A stretch of DNA of 64,000 nucleotides from Vandiemenella viatica (GCA_031002005.1 JARYHS010013630.1:240691539-240755538); one strand, 5' to 3'. Counted from the stretch's first letter, positions 45,401 through 58,748 are shown. Numbers and translations: made by a program. The notes: generated by a model not told the origin, from the sequence alone.

Positions 45401-46938
45401 ACATCGATATTTTATTCCCTAGCGAAATACACAGTAACAGTTTTTCACTACGTCTTTGAATGATAGCAATCACCTTTTTAAAATTCGCTGAACATACTGT
45501 TTCACATAATAATAATAATACTATACACATTAATACTCTGTGTAGTTTTAACAAATTTCTATAACGGAATAATCTATAACAGAAAGACATTCACAACTCT
45601 GGCATAGTCACAGTTAATCCACCAAGCAACACATTTAAATATTTCGTTTAATATAAATACAGGCAATTAACAGAAGGTAATAGCTAGTAGGAAGACGACA
45701 AAACCAGTATTTAATACCGATTTCATCTTCAATCATTATTCATAAAAATAAAAATCTGCGAAATTGTGGGTGAATAGGGATGATAATTTGTGTTGCCTTC
45801 AGTAGCGGCTCACGCACCTGTTCCTCGCAGCTCGCTTTCTCCTGTCCCAGTCGGCCTCGTCCAGGCTCCATTAGCTGCGTAACCCCTGGCCAAAAGAAAG
45901 TAATATCGGGCCCTCCACGAAGAAAAGTGCGCCTCCATTGTCCGACACAATGAACAGGGACGAAACAATGCCGCTTTGATCGTCCAATAAAATAATTTGT
46001 AGGCGGTAGACAAGCAAACGTCAAAAGCCGCGCCACGTAAAAGCTTTAACTGCCTCCCCTTTATTGTAAAGTCTCCGATGTATCTCGTATCGTCTTGATA
46101 CGGCTATGCACTCCTTTCCCTTCCGTAACAAATAGCTTAGGAGAACCAAATCGAGAATTATAACATGACTGCGTCATATTTCGAAATTGGGTGACTTTAA
46201 TCTATGTATGTACATTTCCTGTGATAATTTTGCCTCTTGACGTCAGATACTAAGAAACGATAACACAGATGAGCAACTGATAACGATTGTTCATAGAGTA
46301 GAAGTAGACACCTAATCAGGAGATCCCCTCTACAAGAGTTCAAAGCTTGTGCTAGTAAAGTAGTTAAAATTGGGAACTTTACCGGGCGCACATAGAACAC
46401 GGCAAAGACTTAGAAACTAAATGGCTATGTTCGTGAAATTTATGTTGTGTTTACAGTGATGTCTGTCTCCTGGTTTTAGATTGTGTTACGGCGCACACAT
46501 ATTGTGCAAAAGGGTCCGTTGCACGCTCGTCGCATACTGAGAGTGCAGCTATACTCTCCCATTCATTTCAGCGTCTCACATTCTTTGTATACTGCTCGGT
46601 ACAATCGACCCGAATATTAGTAAAATGTAGTTTTCAGCACAGAATACCATTGTTACCAAATAGAACGATGATTAGCAATTGTTCTCGGGTTGCAATAAGG
46701 GTAGTGTTAACTGTATAGATATAAATTTTTCTTTCTCATAATCAACGATATGGCTCTTATCGTTACAACAACGGAAGATGAGTTGATAATTTGCTGTCAA
46801 ACAAGCTGTAGTTCTTAAACTTCCATGCAAATATTCTTGTAGCCATTGCACCCCAAAACTTTTTTTAGTAAACCAAAAAAGGATACTTGAGTTTATTACT
46901 TTTTCTAGTATCCAGTTATGTTGACCTTCAAAACAAAA
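42446..46938. other. Unassigned 4.5-kb stretch
   Basis: No element termini or protein domains recognised. Open frames are short. The segment 45740-46036 (minus, up to 98 codons) is more GC-rich, but its translation matches nothing I know. 44858-45127 (minus) is similar. If a host gene crosses this window, its introns could occupy this region. Confidence 0.35.
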
Positions 46939-46940
46939 TA

Positions 46941-47238
46941 CACTGACAAGCCAAAAGTTATGGGATACTCCTCTAAAACGTGTGGGGCCTGTTTAGCTAG
47001 GCGAAATGGACTCAACTTGGTATGGACTCTCAATAGTTCCCAAGGAGGTATCTACAGCCACGCTAACTTGATAGACGCCCATATTCAATCTCGCGGAAGA
47101 TCCGTTTTATCAGTTATATCCCAAATATGTTCTATTGTTTTTATGTCTGATGCTCCAGATGGGCAAATACGTACTTTAATTGTCTACAACGCTCCTCAAG
47201 CCAACTGCGCACAACCTGGGCTCGGTGAAACAGTATAA
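46941..47238. mobile_element. Tc1/mariner-type fragment
   Basis: The left end CACTGACAAGCCAAAAGTTA after a TA (46939-46940) is a Tc1-like terminus. The interior, read on the minus strand, keeps short transposase-like phrases (VRSWLEER) but is heavily decayed. The right end was not found. Confidence 0.55.
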
Positions 47239-49327
47239 TCGACGTTAAACTCCCATCGTTATCAGGAATGAAACGGTCACCAAGAAGGGAAGAACAGGAC
47301 ACGTTCAAGTTTAATTATAGAATCATATCCTTTACGGAACCACCATAGATTGCCCTACTGTCAAGTTGGGTCAATGAATATAACGCTTGTAGCACGCCAA
47401 CATCAAATGTGACAAATCTAAGGAAGCTTTTGTACCTTTTTCCAGTCAACTAGAGTGCAATTCACGAGTTTGAGAGCACAGGCGTCTCGTTGAAGCGAGT
47501 TATGTGTTGTGAATAAAGGCACTAGACTGCCACATATACTAATATAATAAATGCGAAAGTAACTGTCTCTATATCTAATTGTTAAGTTTTCGCGATTAAA
47601 TGGACTTATCATGATGAAATTTGACAACGAAATATTATGTATCTTTAGCAAGGAAATAGGCTGCTTTTTACATGATTAACATTTTGTCATGAAATTTTTT
47701 TTAAACTGACCCAACAGTGACAGGCAGACGGACAACGTGTGTAAGTCTCTGTAATGTTATATTGATCGCTCAGACCGTTTCTCTTGCAAGCAGTTTGTGC
47801 ATGGTCTGTTTAGAGCTCGCTCACGGGTTCAAACCTACAAAGGCTATCTTAGCAAAATACAGCAAAACCAAAAATATTGTGTACAAAATGGTTTTGACGA
47901 GTCTCCAGAAACTGACAATTTTAAACCACAAACAAAATCTGCCGGAGGAACTGTGGCAGATAGTCTTCCACAGTTAAAAATCTTAATTTGTTTCTATTTT
48001 TAAACATGTTGCAAATTGTTTTGTTTTTTTCATTTTGAGACAGGTTCAATTGTAGAATGGTATGGTGATGACTTATCCAGACTCCGTGTTCTTTGGAACA
48101 ACATTTACAGCTTACAGCTTACTATGTGCAACTCCAGCAAAAAAATTCTAAGTCCACGCGTGGTATTCCTTAAAAGTAAAATTTCGCTGTAAGGACCGCA
48201 CAGACATTTTTCTAGCGGTTCCTCTTTGACTGTGGCAGCCAGTTCAAGCAGTGTCTTAAGTCTATCGGCAAGACGCACCTGCTAATCCATCTCGATCATT
48301 TAGCAGACGTAACCATTCACTGCTCTGTCTCGCGTGGGCGCTAAAACCGTCCCTGAGGAACTCTCGGATCAGCTTTGGGACTGCATCATGGAACCCAAAG
48401 TTTCACAACCACTTCCGAAATACTTCTCCTCATGCAGGCTCCAACTGTCTTTTCACATTTAAACACTTAATTCTCACTTCGTTAACATTTAACAAGGAAC
48501 TGAAGTCCAACTAAGAGCACTGACAACCGTGTATTTATTACCCTGCTGACGCGATGCGTGTTCTGCTTGTTAATTTTCATCCTGCTTTCGCATGACATTA
48601 CTCCACCATTGTGGCATATTTGTGTATTTCATGCACCAGCAGTTCATTAAGATGACAGACAATCAAACGTTTTAGTCCAGTGCTGCTCCTATTTAACTAG
48701 TACAAAGAGTTAATTACAATTTAGAGAGGCAAAAATGCGTGCACGCACAACTTTGGAAGTCGGCAAAAGGCAGAATGAGCTGAAAATTTTGTCGCAATGA
48801 GGGATTCCATATCAGATGCGCACTGCTCAGGATTCAGGAAGAAAAGAAATGAAATAAATACCTCAGTAGGTGAGAAAGATGTGTACCGTATACGTAGTGC
48901 TGCACAGAATTGTGACATATATTACAGTTCACTACAAATATTCAGAAATGACCCAGGAACTGAAGTGCATTTTCCATATCATTACACGGTCAATGTTTAC
49001 GTTCTTCTGTAATCACTACCCATCGTTCCTTTGAAGAACGATTACTGGAGTTTGTCATTCTCAAAATATCTTTGGTCTAGGGCTCTAGGCAGTTTGCATG
49101 ATGTAGTCTTTGCTTCTTGTACGTAGCGCACTTCAGTGTTTGCAGTCCAACAATGAAAAGTTCTTACAATGCCAACTTTTAGACAAACAATCTCGTTTAC
49201 GGAGGCCTGGTATAGTTTCGAACATCAAATTAATAATATTAAATTCTCCTATTCAGCTACATTTCTTTGCGAATATCGAAACAATATAAAAGCTCATAAA
49301 ATTATTTCCTAAGACTGAGGGGGGGGG
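47239..49327. other. Unassigned sequence
   Basis: No gene or element recognised. A weak tRNA-like phrase near 47800-47840 (GCTCACGGGTTCAAACC) may be an isolated SINE head. Confidence 0.35.
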
Positions 49328-49515
49328 GGGGGGCAGGGAGCCAGGAACGGGAAGGAAATCAAGAATTCCACCATGGCCTCTTTAAAGAACCATCGCGGCA
49401 TTCGACTGGAAAGATTTGGGAAAACCATGGAAAACTCAAAATTAGATGGCTGGACAGAGATTTAAACCTGCGTCCTCAGGAATGCGAGGCCAGAGCTTAG
49501 TCGCTCTCTCGGTGG
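49328..49515 (-). repeat. SINE1 fragment preceded by a G-run
   Basis: Minus-strand SINE1 body plus head, with B-box GGTTTAAATCTC and the A-box region decayed. The 3' tail side is replaced by a 15-nt G-run (49319-49333). Confidence 0.82.
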
Positions 49516-51284
49516 ATTAAAATAGAAACTTAACTGAAAATACAGCAAATCCACTAACGATACGATGGCGAAGGTGCCGTTAAACGGTAAGGTTACTACA
49601 GGATGATAAATTACCTTTCCCCAGATGGAATTCAGATGTCGGAGATTAAAGTTGTTGGCACACGATGTGCGCCCAGTTACCTCCACGCCTCATTCACTTT
49701 CTCCGTCCTTTGTACACTGGGCTCGCGCGTTCCCTAGGCAGTCCGCATCGTAAATTGTGTGCGCGCTGTACCACGTTCGTTTCATTCAGTAGACAGGTCC
49801 GGCAAGCGATTTTTCATTCCGTAACACGTGACCACCGATTACGGCACTGAACGAGTCTTCTGTTGGCCGTAAAGCGTTCGTTTCTCCGAACGCTCGTAAA
49901 GCGTTCGTAGGAAGCACTTCAATCTCCGACTGCCACGATCTGACTCCCGGCTCGCGGCACAGCGAGAGAACAGTCCCTCACTTCAAATCAGAAATATAAA
50001 GATTTCAAGGATGCACCGGCAAACAGTCTTTCCAGTATACCTTGCTTTTCCTCGACGTACGGCACTGTTTTCGTCCGTATGCGGTCTTTTCCTAGAGATT
50101 TCTTTGTTAAGGATTGGCACCTTCGTGAATTGAAAGCTTAGATCCAACTTGAAAATTGCGGCATGTCTTACGACTGCGTAAAAGGTGGACGGATCAATAA
50201 ATGATAATCTGTTCGTCAACTGAACAGACAGGCACCAAACATCACACTACATCGAATATAAACGCTACATACTTTGAATTATGTTAATATTTCTGATGCC
50301 TAGTAACTTCCCTAATTTTTTTAAGAATAGTACGATTAAGTACACGGGAAAAGGAAATTCAGAGATCTACAAGTGGAAGTAGCTAGGACCGATGAAACTT
50401 CTTACACAAGATTTAGGTTTATTTTTCTTAGTCGGGAATAATGACGTTGGGAACGTTACAGGCAATAGTAATGACGTCACTAAAATGGCACTCGTGAAGA
50501 CATCTTACATTATTAAAAATTAAATTCATAGTATCTTATGCCGAAACAGAAGTTATTTTTAAATCAGATCCATTTCAACGTAATCGTCAATGGCTGACGT
50601 AGACGTAGAGCGCATTATTACCTAGGACTTTTAAGTGAAAAACATTGAGTGCCAAAATTTTTTAGACAGATCGAAAAGTAATGACAAGGCAAGTGTTTGC
50701 GATATATCTAGACCTAACTGGTAACAACCCAGAAATTTAACAATTTCTGACTATGAGACCTAGCCCATTTCTAATCCACAAAGAAAGTTCTTTCTTATTG
50801 AATGATATCTGAGCTTATTTGGGCTTCTGGGAGTGTACTGTTTCTACATTTCCTGAAAAAGGGTGGAATCGTTACGGAGGAATATTGTTGCAACAGTGTG
50901 AAGCAACTGCGAGTAGCTGTCAAGAAAAAGAGGCAGCCAAATTTTCAAAAAAGTTTTATCTGGCCAATCTTTCCAGTCACAGTTATAGTTCATAAATGTG
51001 TGTTTAGTTGGTGCCAAACCCTCTAAAGACTGTACTGGCCCAACCTCAGACTTTGGACAATTTTGAAAGCTTTTTGGACCGTCGACGGAGGATGTTTTTA
51101 CAGCTCAGAGGGAATAATTTTTCTTTTAACTCATATTGATCAGTCAAGCAACGAACTTATCTGACGGCCACCATATTTTCACAACCCGGTATTGAGTTTC
51201 AAAAAAGGAATTAATTTCTCTATCGTTCAGACAGATTTTAATTTTGGTTGACTTATTTTAAATTCAATGTGGACTACAGAGAGG
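49516..51284. other. Unassigned sequence
   Basis: No gene recognised. A small nested palindrome (AGCGTTCG ... CGAACGCT ... AGCGTTCG) lies at about 49870-49907. 50455-50500 shares a ~25-bp block, on the opposite strand, with 8137-8162. Confidence 0.35.
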
Positions 51285-51295
51285 TAACTGCAGAA

Positions 51296-51487
51296 ACCGA
51301 TCATGTTGGGTAAGCGGTAACTTTCTGGTCTCGTAGTAGGGAGGACGCAGGTTCGAATCTTCGTTCCAGATTTGGTTTTTGGTCTCCCAAAATCACTTTA
51401 GGCAAATGCCGAGATGGTTCCTTCAAAAATCTCCTTCCCGCTCCTTTTCTTCAGTCCTTTCCCAACTCTAGTCACACACACACACAC
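51296..51487 (+). repeat. SINE1 with (CA)n tail, 11-bp target duplication
   Basis: Plus-strand SINE1 starting ACCGATCATGTTGGGTAAGC, B-box GGTTCGAATCTTCG, ending in (CA)8 instead of poly(A). Perfect duplications TAACTGCAGAA at 51285-51295 and 51488-51498. Confidence 0.93.
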
Positions 51488-51498
51488 TAACTGCAGAA

Positions 51499-51781
51499 CG
51501 AAGTCATTCACCTGGAAGATACAGCTGATAACTGTCAACAAACCTATCGCAAAAATAAAGGATGAAATCTCAAATTCTTTAAATCTGTTGTGATTTGTGA
51601 CATGTGAATTCTGTCAGTATTGGCAACATTCCTCCCTCCGGTGTCTAGGTAAGGTCGACTGCATTAAGTAAATAAAGAAACTGCCTTAGTCGTGCCAGCC
51701 AATATCTACGAATACTTTGATATTATGCGCTATCTTGACACATGCTGCTGAAACCATGGGCAATGAAGAAGCGGGATATCA
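51499..51781. other. Unassigned sequence
   Basis: Nothing recognised between the SINE and the RTE-like tail. Confidence 0.35.
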
Positions 51782-52194
51782 GCAGGGTACAAGCAAGCTA
51801 AATGAAATTTTTAAAAGGTAGAATGATAGTTGCTAAAATGGACAGGATTAGGAAAGAAGTGATTACATGCACCATAAAAGAGGAATCCTTACAGGAAAGG
51901 GTAGAGAGGGCCAGACTGAGATGGAATGGATATGTAAATAAAATAGAGGTTTGGAGAATCCCAAGAAAAATCAACAAAATTAAGATGCATGGGAAACGAC
52001 CCAGAGGAAGACCAAGAGATGGATGGCTGAGAGGAGTGGAGGAGTGTGTATGGAAGAGAGGAGAGGACTGGAACAAGGTGGTGATAAAGGGGTGGTGGGA
52101 AGAAAGAAGGAAATGGAGAGGCTTGTGCATGAAGTAGACTCGTCCAGTGGCTGGAAACTGTTGAGTATGTTGATGATGATGATGATGAATTTAG
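51782..52194 (+). mobile_element. RTE-like LINE, 3' end
   Basis: It carries the last ~110 codons of a LINE ORF2 (51802-52137) followed by a short 3' UTR and a (GAT)n tail at about 52171-52187. A short microsatellite tail in place of poly(A) is typical of RTE-group elements. It is severely 5'-truncated. Confidence 0.8.
51802..52137 (+). pseudogene. RTE-like ORF2 C-terminal fragment
   Basis: The blocks ERVERARLRWNGYVNKIE, GKRPRGRPRDGWLRGVEECV and KRGEDWNKVV...WWEERRKWRGLC are the conserved C-terminal tail found downstream of the reverse transcriptase in a large group of arthropod LINEs. The frame is open and ends at a natural stop. RT catalytic motifs lie upstream of the truncation and are absent. 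The function of this basic, Arg-rich tail is not established; nucleic-acid binding is plausible. Confidence 0.88.
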
Positions 52195-52677
52195 TATTTT
52201 TACTGTCTGCAAGGAAGGATAATGAAATATTGTACTTTGCATTGTTCATGCTACTTAAAAATATGTGCCATCCATTGTATTCCCCATTTCTAAAAACCAA
52301 GATACATAAAATTTTAAGCAAACCTGTCACGAAATTTATAGTATTATAGTTCATTGCTGGTAACTGTCAACACACTATTATCGCAAAGGACATAGATTAG
52401 TCATTAGCGGTTCCCTTCACAACAGACGGCGCTCCTACAAGGTGCTAATAGTGAATCAACTGCAGTGCAAATTTGAGATCAAGCGCACAGTCAATTGCCA
52501 CGTGGGTAGCAACCTAGCTCTGATCAGACCGGATATGCTATAATTTCATAAATGGACTATTACATATTTCAGCAGCTGCGTGTAATGATGAAGAGGAAGT
52601 TCAGATTCATGGATACCATTATTTGAATGTCCGATATCTCATCACATCTTCCGTCCTTGCGGAAATTTAGCATACAA
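52195..52677. other. Unassigned sequence
   Basis: No recognised content. Confidence 0.35.
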
Positions 52678-52685
52678 TCGTGCAA

Positions 52686-52790
52686 CAGGGCCGGATTAAG
52701 ACAGCCCGTAGCAAATGTGAAGAAGAGCCCCTAGAAGGCGCGAGGCCCGTAGCATTTGCTAACTCCTGCCACGTGGTTAATCCGGTATTG
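52686..52790. mobile_element. 105-bp hAT MITE
   Basis: The ends are CAGGGCCGGATTAAG and (reverse-complemented) CAATACCGGATTAAC, a common hAT terminus. Perfect 8-bp target duplications TCGTGCAA at 52678-52685 and 52791-52798. Very short; probably an internal deletion product. Confidence 0.92.
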
Positions 52791-53077
52791 TCGTGCAACG
52801 ATACAACCAGTGAACAGCAGCAACAACTCATTGCAGTCAGGGTTGGAAAAAAGGACAGTCTCGCTGTAACACTGTTCGCAATGCGTGTTGCGTAACAGGT
52901 GCGACCATCAGCCTACACTGTTTACCAGAGTCAACGGCCTTCTTGGAGAAGCCATTGTCCTGCCGACATCCATCACCGCCATTGTCTCCTGTGTGTTGTA
53001 CCTCTCACGCGCACGCGCACGCACAGAGAAAAAGAGACAGAAGCGGCGGGCTCTTTCTATGCCAGGGAGAGTGAAGG

Positions 53078-53310
53078 CTTTTTATTTTTGCTTGCGTCTC
53101 TACGCCTTGTCGACGTCGAGGTTAGGTCTGGGGGAAAGCAATGGAAGAGATTTCGGAAATGGTCTTTTTGAAGGCATCATCCCAGCATTTGCCTGGAGTG
53201 ATTTGAGGAAACCACGGGAAACCAAAATCTGAATGGCTGAACGGGGATTCAAAGTAACGTCCATCCGAATACGAGGCCAGATCGTTACCGCTCACTCACC
53301 ACGCTCGGTA
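53078..53310 (-). repeat. SINE1, near full-length
   Basis: Minus-strand SINE1 with head ACCGAGCGTGGTGAGTGAGC, an altered B-box (CTTTGAATCCCC) and T-rich tail at about 53078-53090. A possible short duplication AAGGC flanks it. Confidence 0.85.
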
Positions 53311-54829
53311 AAGGCATTTTCATCCCCATGTACGTTTGAAACAAGAAAGGGGATTATGTTACGATAGTAAATATACTCATAGTAGAGAAATGTTTACAGG
53401 TATCAGTACTAAATCCAGGTTTCAGACTAAGTGCTAAGAAATAAGTATATAGTCTCTTTAGTGGTTCAAAGACACTTGGATTTATAGAGGCAGTAAAAAA
53501 AAATATGCAAATCAAACCTTCGCTTATCAATATGTATGCAGATCTCCAGAGCGTGCATCCAGCAGAATACAGAAAACCACCTTAAAACGCTAACTGATAT
53601 GGCAGAAACGCACCAGCACCGATTTACAAACGTGATAGCTGCACTGCCACGAATCCAGCAAATCGGAACTTCAACAGGTTCCTGAGAGATGCAGGGGCTG
53701 GAGGTATGGCTAGAATTCACATATCGACCTGTCCAGATGCGAACACCCGTAACTGGTAAATTCAGCAGTGGTGAAACGTGGGAATCTCTGCGAACGACAA
53801 GAAAGCAGCAGACATCGAGAAAGTAGAGTTTAATACTCCTGGGTAGGAAAGGGCGTTCAGTTCCTCTCGGCTGTTCAAACTTGAGAACTTCCTTTGGAAG
53901 CAACAAAGAGCTGTCGTGCTGCCTTTGACTATAGAAAGTAATTCATTTTATAACTACTCTCCCTATCCTTCCTAACAAGTGAATTTACTTCCGATGTGTA
54001 TAGCACATGGAAGTGTACCCACCTCAGCAGGATCATTCTACTGTGAGTTTTATAAAACTATAAACTTTTTGATTTGCTCAAGTATTCTCAAAGTCTTTCT
54101 ACTTAATAATATGACATATATTAAATGTTTACCCGCTTAAATGCAGGGGAAACATTAAATTCGATTACAAGCTTTTACTCGTTGAAGCCAAAAAGCTAAT
54201 AAACGCTTCCGTAGCATTTATTTACCGATGTTCTGTTGAAACAGATTTGAAGTAGTGATATTATATAGGTGACGCGCTATAGTTTTAGGAATTAAATATT
54301 ATACGAGACGTGAGGGAAGAGAAATCAGCCTCTCTGTTGCCATTCTTACAAAAACACTTTCGCCCCTCCGTCCCCAGTAAAAGCCATGGCGCAGATGTAG
54401 CCAAGATTACACAGGACCAGCAACAACCATAAAGCTTAGTGTTTCGCTACGTCTCGTGTTTATCCCAAACGGAACAATACGAATCTCCATTTAAGACGAA
54501 GTTTCTAGCAAATTCCTGTCGGTTGGTGAAACCCATTTCTCTAAATTACAACAATTGTGAGCGACCTAAACACAGACTTCGTGTTCTGAGATTCTTTTAA
54601 TGGAAACTCTGTTTATTCGTGGCTTATGAAAAGCGACGCGATTGTGTCAGGCAGATCCTCACAAACACTAGTTTTACAGAGAACATGGGATGAAGAAATG
54701 AATTGCTTGGGGAAAATGTGTTTAAAAGTCGATCTTTTCCTGTCAATTACAGGCTAGTTACTTGGTGAAATTAGATGTCTCAGTCAACTATGGCGAAAAC
54801 CTCCAGAATATATTTATCTATTGGAATCG
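53311..54829. other. Unassigned sequence
   Basis: The open frame 53466-53906 (minus, 146 codons) is long for this region but has no recognisable domain, signal peptide or repeat match. I do not call it a gene. Confidence 0.35.
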
Positions 54830-55137
54830 ATAGCTCAAGCGGTAGAGTGTCTGAATACGTACGGAAAATCTGGGTTTGATTTCCGATAAAACCGAAGATT
54901 TTTCCTTGAAGCGGAACGTCCAGAATGGCTCTCGAGGCCCTTGCTATGTAACGAGTATCGTGGGTGACTCCGCGGGAAGGTAAAGAATGGCCCGAGCTTG
55001 GCGCCGACTGCATCACATTCCTTATAGTGCCGAAAAGGTTGTAATGGGAATGCGGAGCTCTAGCTCCGCGAGTCCTGTGGGAAGCAGCTGTAGCCGTAGA
55101 AACCCCGTAATCGCAACCTTTACCTTTACCTGCAAAT
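54830..55137 (+). repeat. SINE4 (tRNA-derived)
   Basis: The head has A-box-like TAGCTCAAGCGGTAGAGTGT and B-box-like GGGTTTGATTTCC. The body is unrelated to SINE1-3. The tail is CCTTTA repeated two to three times (about 55120-55137). Only one copy in the window. Confidence 0.75.
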
Positions 55138-56384
55138 TCAGTAGCACAAAATTTCCGTCATCATGAATCTAACCAATGTTGTTTGTTGTTAAAATATATT
55201 CTCGCATTATTTTTAATTTCCGAGTATTATTTGCGGGAGTAATAACTATGAGACAACAAAACGTAGCACAAACTTCTAAATAAAAATTAAGAGATTCCCT
55301 TAATGGCACAAACTTTAGTTCTTGTAACTCACGACGGGTTGTAAGTCATATTCCGCTGCGAATTTACAAATTGGTTCTTCCACTAATTGAAATCGGGGAA
55401 AAGGGTTATGCAGAAAAGCTCGTCTAGAACAGAAAGAAGCTACATCATCGATCGTTAGCGCTGCTACCTGTTGGCTTTCGTGTTTACATTTTCACTCTCT
55501 AGTGCCGCGCACTTTCACGACACACGCAGACACCTGCGGACCGAGAAATGCCACCGCGTGTCTGCCGCTCCACTTTTGGACAGAAAGCGAACTACGAGAC
55601 GCAGACGTGTCGGATTATCTAGCTCGGACGAGACGGTAATGTTGACACAAGACGACGACACTCCAAGTCTGACTGCGTGATGAATGAAATGCCCATATTC
55701 TTCTATAATTCTAAAATGCTACACGTTTACACCAATATACTGAAGTTCTAATGTATCTTTTGAAAACTGTTGTAGCTTCATGGCAGACACCTTTTGGTAT
55801 ACCCAATTTCCCCTCACCTTCCCCCGCCGATATCAACTTCACCCACTTATAGAAAATTTCAGGTACAACTAGAGGTGAAATTGTTTTCTAGTGAACTACG
55901 TATAATTAGCAGGATTATATATAGACCCTATATATTTTAAAAACTACAATTCCTAGATAGTTGAAGCTATGGATCTGTCATTCGTTTAGCGGTGTTAATT
56001 TTTCATAGCAGTAAAGCAGCAATGATTCATCATTTAATAACTGCATAAACCAAAGCAACCGAATAATGTTTGAGCGAAGTCAAATACTAGCCAAGACGTT
56101 TGCAACGTTATCTACCGATCGCAATTTTATACTGTTAATAAAACAGCAGATTCACTTCTCACTTATAGCCGCAAGGATGAAGGAACAAAACACTTTCAAC
56201 AGAAAATCCTAAAAACCAAAACGTTTATAACAAGTCAGAGTAGAACAGTAACCAATCTAAGAACGACAGATCAGCAAAGGCGTGTTATCCAAATGCTGGT
56301 GCTGGCGTACGAAGAAGCAAGTCGTTAAAAAAAGGTAAAAGCAATAACTACAGCTGAAAAGATTTTGCATTTTTAATACCAGAC
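55138..56384. other. Unassigned sequence
   Basis: No gene recognised. The segment 55471-55680 is CpG-rich with an open frame of 69 codons without known motif. Confidence 0.35.
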
Positions 56385-56540
56385 ATTTTGTCAACAATTC
56401 TATTTGTCACTCCATAACGTGTACAGGACGAACACAGCATTTAATTGTAGCTACTCATGCCCGAGGCTGAACTAGAACCGGCGACCCTCAGTATGTGAAA
56501 CCAGTGTTTTAGCGACTATACTATCCACATTGGCTGTGTG
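56385..56540 (-). repeat. SINE3, partial, minus orientation
   Basis: Minus-strand reading gives GTATAGTCGCTAAAAC, GTCGCCGGTTCTAGTTC and then CAATTAAATGCTGTGTTCGT. This aligns with the head and body of the copy at 14357-14560. The 3' third is not recognisable. Confidence 0.75.
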
Positions 56541-58737
56541 CCAAAGTCTGAAGCAATCACATATAACCAAGAAATTATCAGCAATGTTAGGCAAACTAGT
56601 GCCGGAACAGAGGCTCCAAACAACATTAGTGAAAGCCATCGCATTGGCCAACAACTTTCATGGGTAGGAGGGAGGGGGGAGTTAATGTATACGCAGTCTG
56701 GTGTAATTACTGAGAAAAAAAGTCGCGCTGTTGACAAACAGCGAGTCAGATGGCAGCCGCTAACTCGAGCGCGGGCTAATAATAATATTACCACCTAGAC
56801 TAGTCCGCGAGGAACGTCAATTAGGCGCTCGTTTGGACTCACTCAATTGGTCGTCTCGGCGGGAGGCTAACGAGCGAAGCGCGTGTCCAATCGCGACACA
56901 AAAAACAACTCAGCCGGGGACACCGCTTCCGTCAACTCCACACCAACAGTGCGAAAAGAGAAAAATAATACAGACACCACGTGTGCAGTGAACACCACTC
57001 CTTCACATAAAGATAATAGTATATTTTTCTTAGTTAACCAACATGACTACTGATTTTTTCAATAGTTTCGTTCGCATCTTCCACCTAATTTCCGGTTAAC
57101 TATAGATTTTAGAAAAGTTATTATTACAATACAAACGGTTACGATTAATTGCACACGGTATCCTCTGCATATTTCCTTCATAACGTTTACAGTCACTATC
57201 TAAAACCGAAATAAAATCTGTAGAGCATCTCGAGGAGGTCAAATAAAAGTACAATTTTACTCTAATAATTTTTTTAGAAAGTCGAAAACATTAGAATTCT
57301 GGTGAAATCTAAATATAATTGTGATGGGAACGTTGTCTATGTTAGCTGTAGTAGGCCGGGTGGACTACATGGTCACTAGCGGCCAAAAATTGACTAAGAA
57401 CCATACCAAACAGTCAAGCCCAAAGGTTTCAAATTTACAGATGGTAAATAGACAATACTGGACATATACTGATTATATAATAGGTATTTCAGATTAAGAT
57501 GTCTTGTGCCAAAAGCATACCAGTGTTCGCATACATTTTGCATAATTACGTTGATGACACGAACCTTAGAATAGGCTTTATTTATTATATTACCGATGGA
57601 TAGAGCTAAGCGCGCGCTTTGAAACATTAGACAACTAAATTCGCTGCATTTTCTTAACAACATTGGTCGATCAAATGAGTTTGACGACGATTGATTATTG
57701 TAAATCATACCTATTTAATGTGGTGCATTTTTAGCGGCTTATAAAAACACTTTTTCATCATACTTTCATCTGCCTTTAAACTTCAACTTTAATTCCGAAA
57801 AAATTATACACATTCGGTAACGCATTTATTTCTACTTATTAATCGTAATCTCGTGATTAAACAAACCATGGTGTAGTTTTTCCTCCAAGTTAAAGTAAAG
57901 GTGGACGAAAAACACTGGAAGAATTCCGCGATGTCACCCAGTTGTTGAAATATCTCCTAGTTTGGGCAATTACAGCACTGAGGAGATATAAAAAGGTATT
58001 TGTATTTTCTATTAACAGATGAATTTTGCTGCAGTCAACTTGGACAGCTACATGTCACAAAATGTTACGGCGTTTATTCATCGCAACTTCGTTCACCTTT
58101 ATGCACATTTTCAAGTTGATATCGCGGCAGCTACTAATCCATAGGATAACATCAATACCTGTTTCTCCTTGCACGTTTCTTCTGAAACCGGACAGCGGTT
58201 ACCGCATTATCAATTCAATGACCTGGCATTCCATCTGATACATTGCAATATGATATAGCCAATCGTGAAAACTGGAATCCGATTTTAAATGAAACGTACG
58301 TTCGTAAACAATGTCGGAATAGACGAGGGCACAGCCCACAGCATTATAAATCTGTTACTTCAGTCATAACACACGCACCCGTCGCGTGTAGACTCCACGG
58401 CCGGGCTCATTCATCATGTCGCAGAGACGAGGGGCGCAGGACTGGGAACGCGAATGTTGCCGGAAACCTGTCTGGGGCCGTGCTGGCATTCGCCGCTATT
58501 TCTGGACCTGGAGTTCGTTAGAGAACTCTGCGCGACGTATCGCTTTACAACTACACACACGAGCCGCGCTGATCTGTCAGAGTCACGGGCCTAAAACGAG
58601 GGAGCAGGCGGAGAAAACAGTGTTTCTGGCGAGGACAGAAGTCATGAATATTCACACTAGGAAGAAACTAGAGACTAGTTCGCACGACCTCTAGACGTAA
58701 ACAAGCAGGCCGGTCAAACCGGCGACGCCTGCTCAAC
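56541..58737. other. Unassigned, with CpG-rich patches
   Basis: No gene recognised. The patches 56800-56990 and 58370-58640 are clearly richer in CpG than the AT-rich background and could mark unmethylated regulatory or 5' gene sequence. Open frames 58243-58521 and 58416-58694 in the second patch have no known motif. Confidence 0.35.
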
Positions 58738-58748
58738 TTTGCATTGGA

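Noticed and set aside
47780..47850. tRNA-like GGGTTCAAACC box
   Set aside because: No A-box at a suitable distance and no match to the four SINE bodies.
51889..52354. Serine- and proline-rich minus-strand frames
   Set aside because: They are antisense shadows of the RTE-like ORF2 tail at 51802-52137.
53466..53906. 146-codon minus-strand open frame
   Set aside because: No recognisable domain or composition typical of coding sequence; likely chance.
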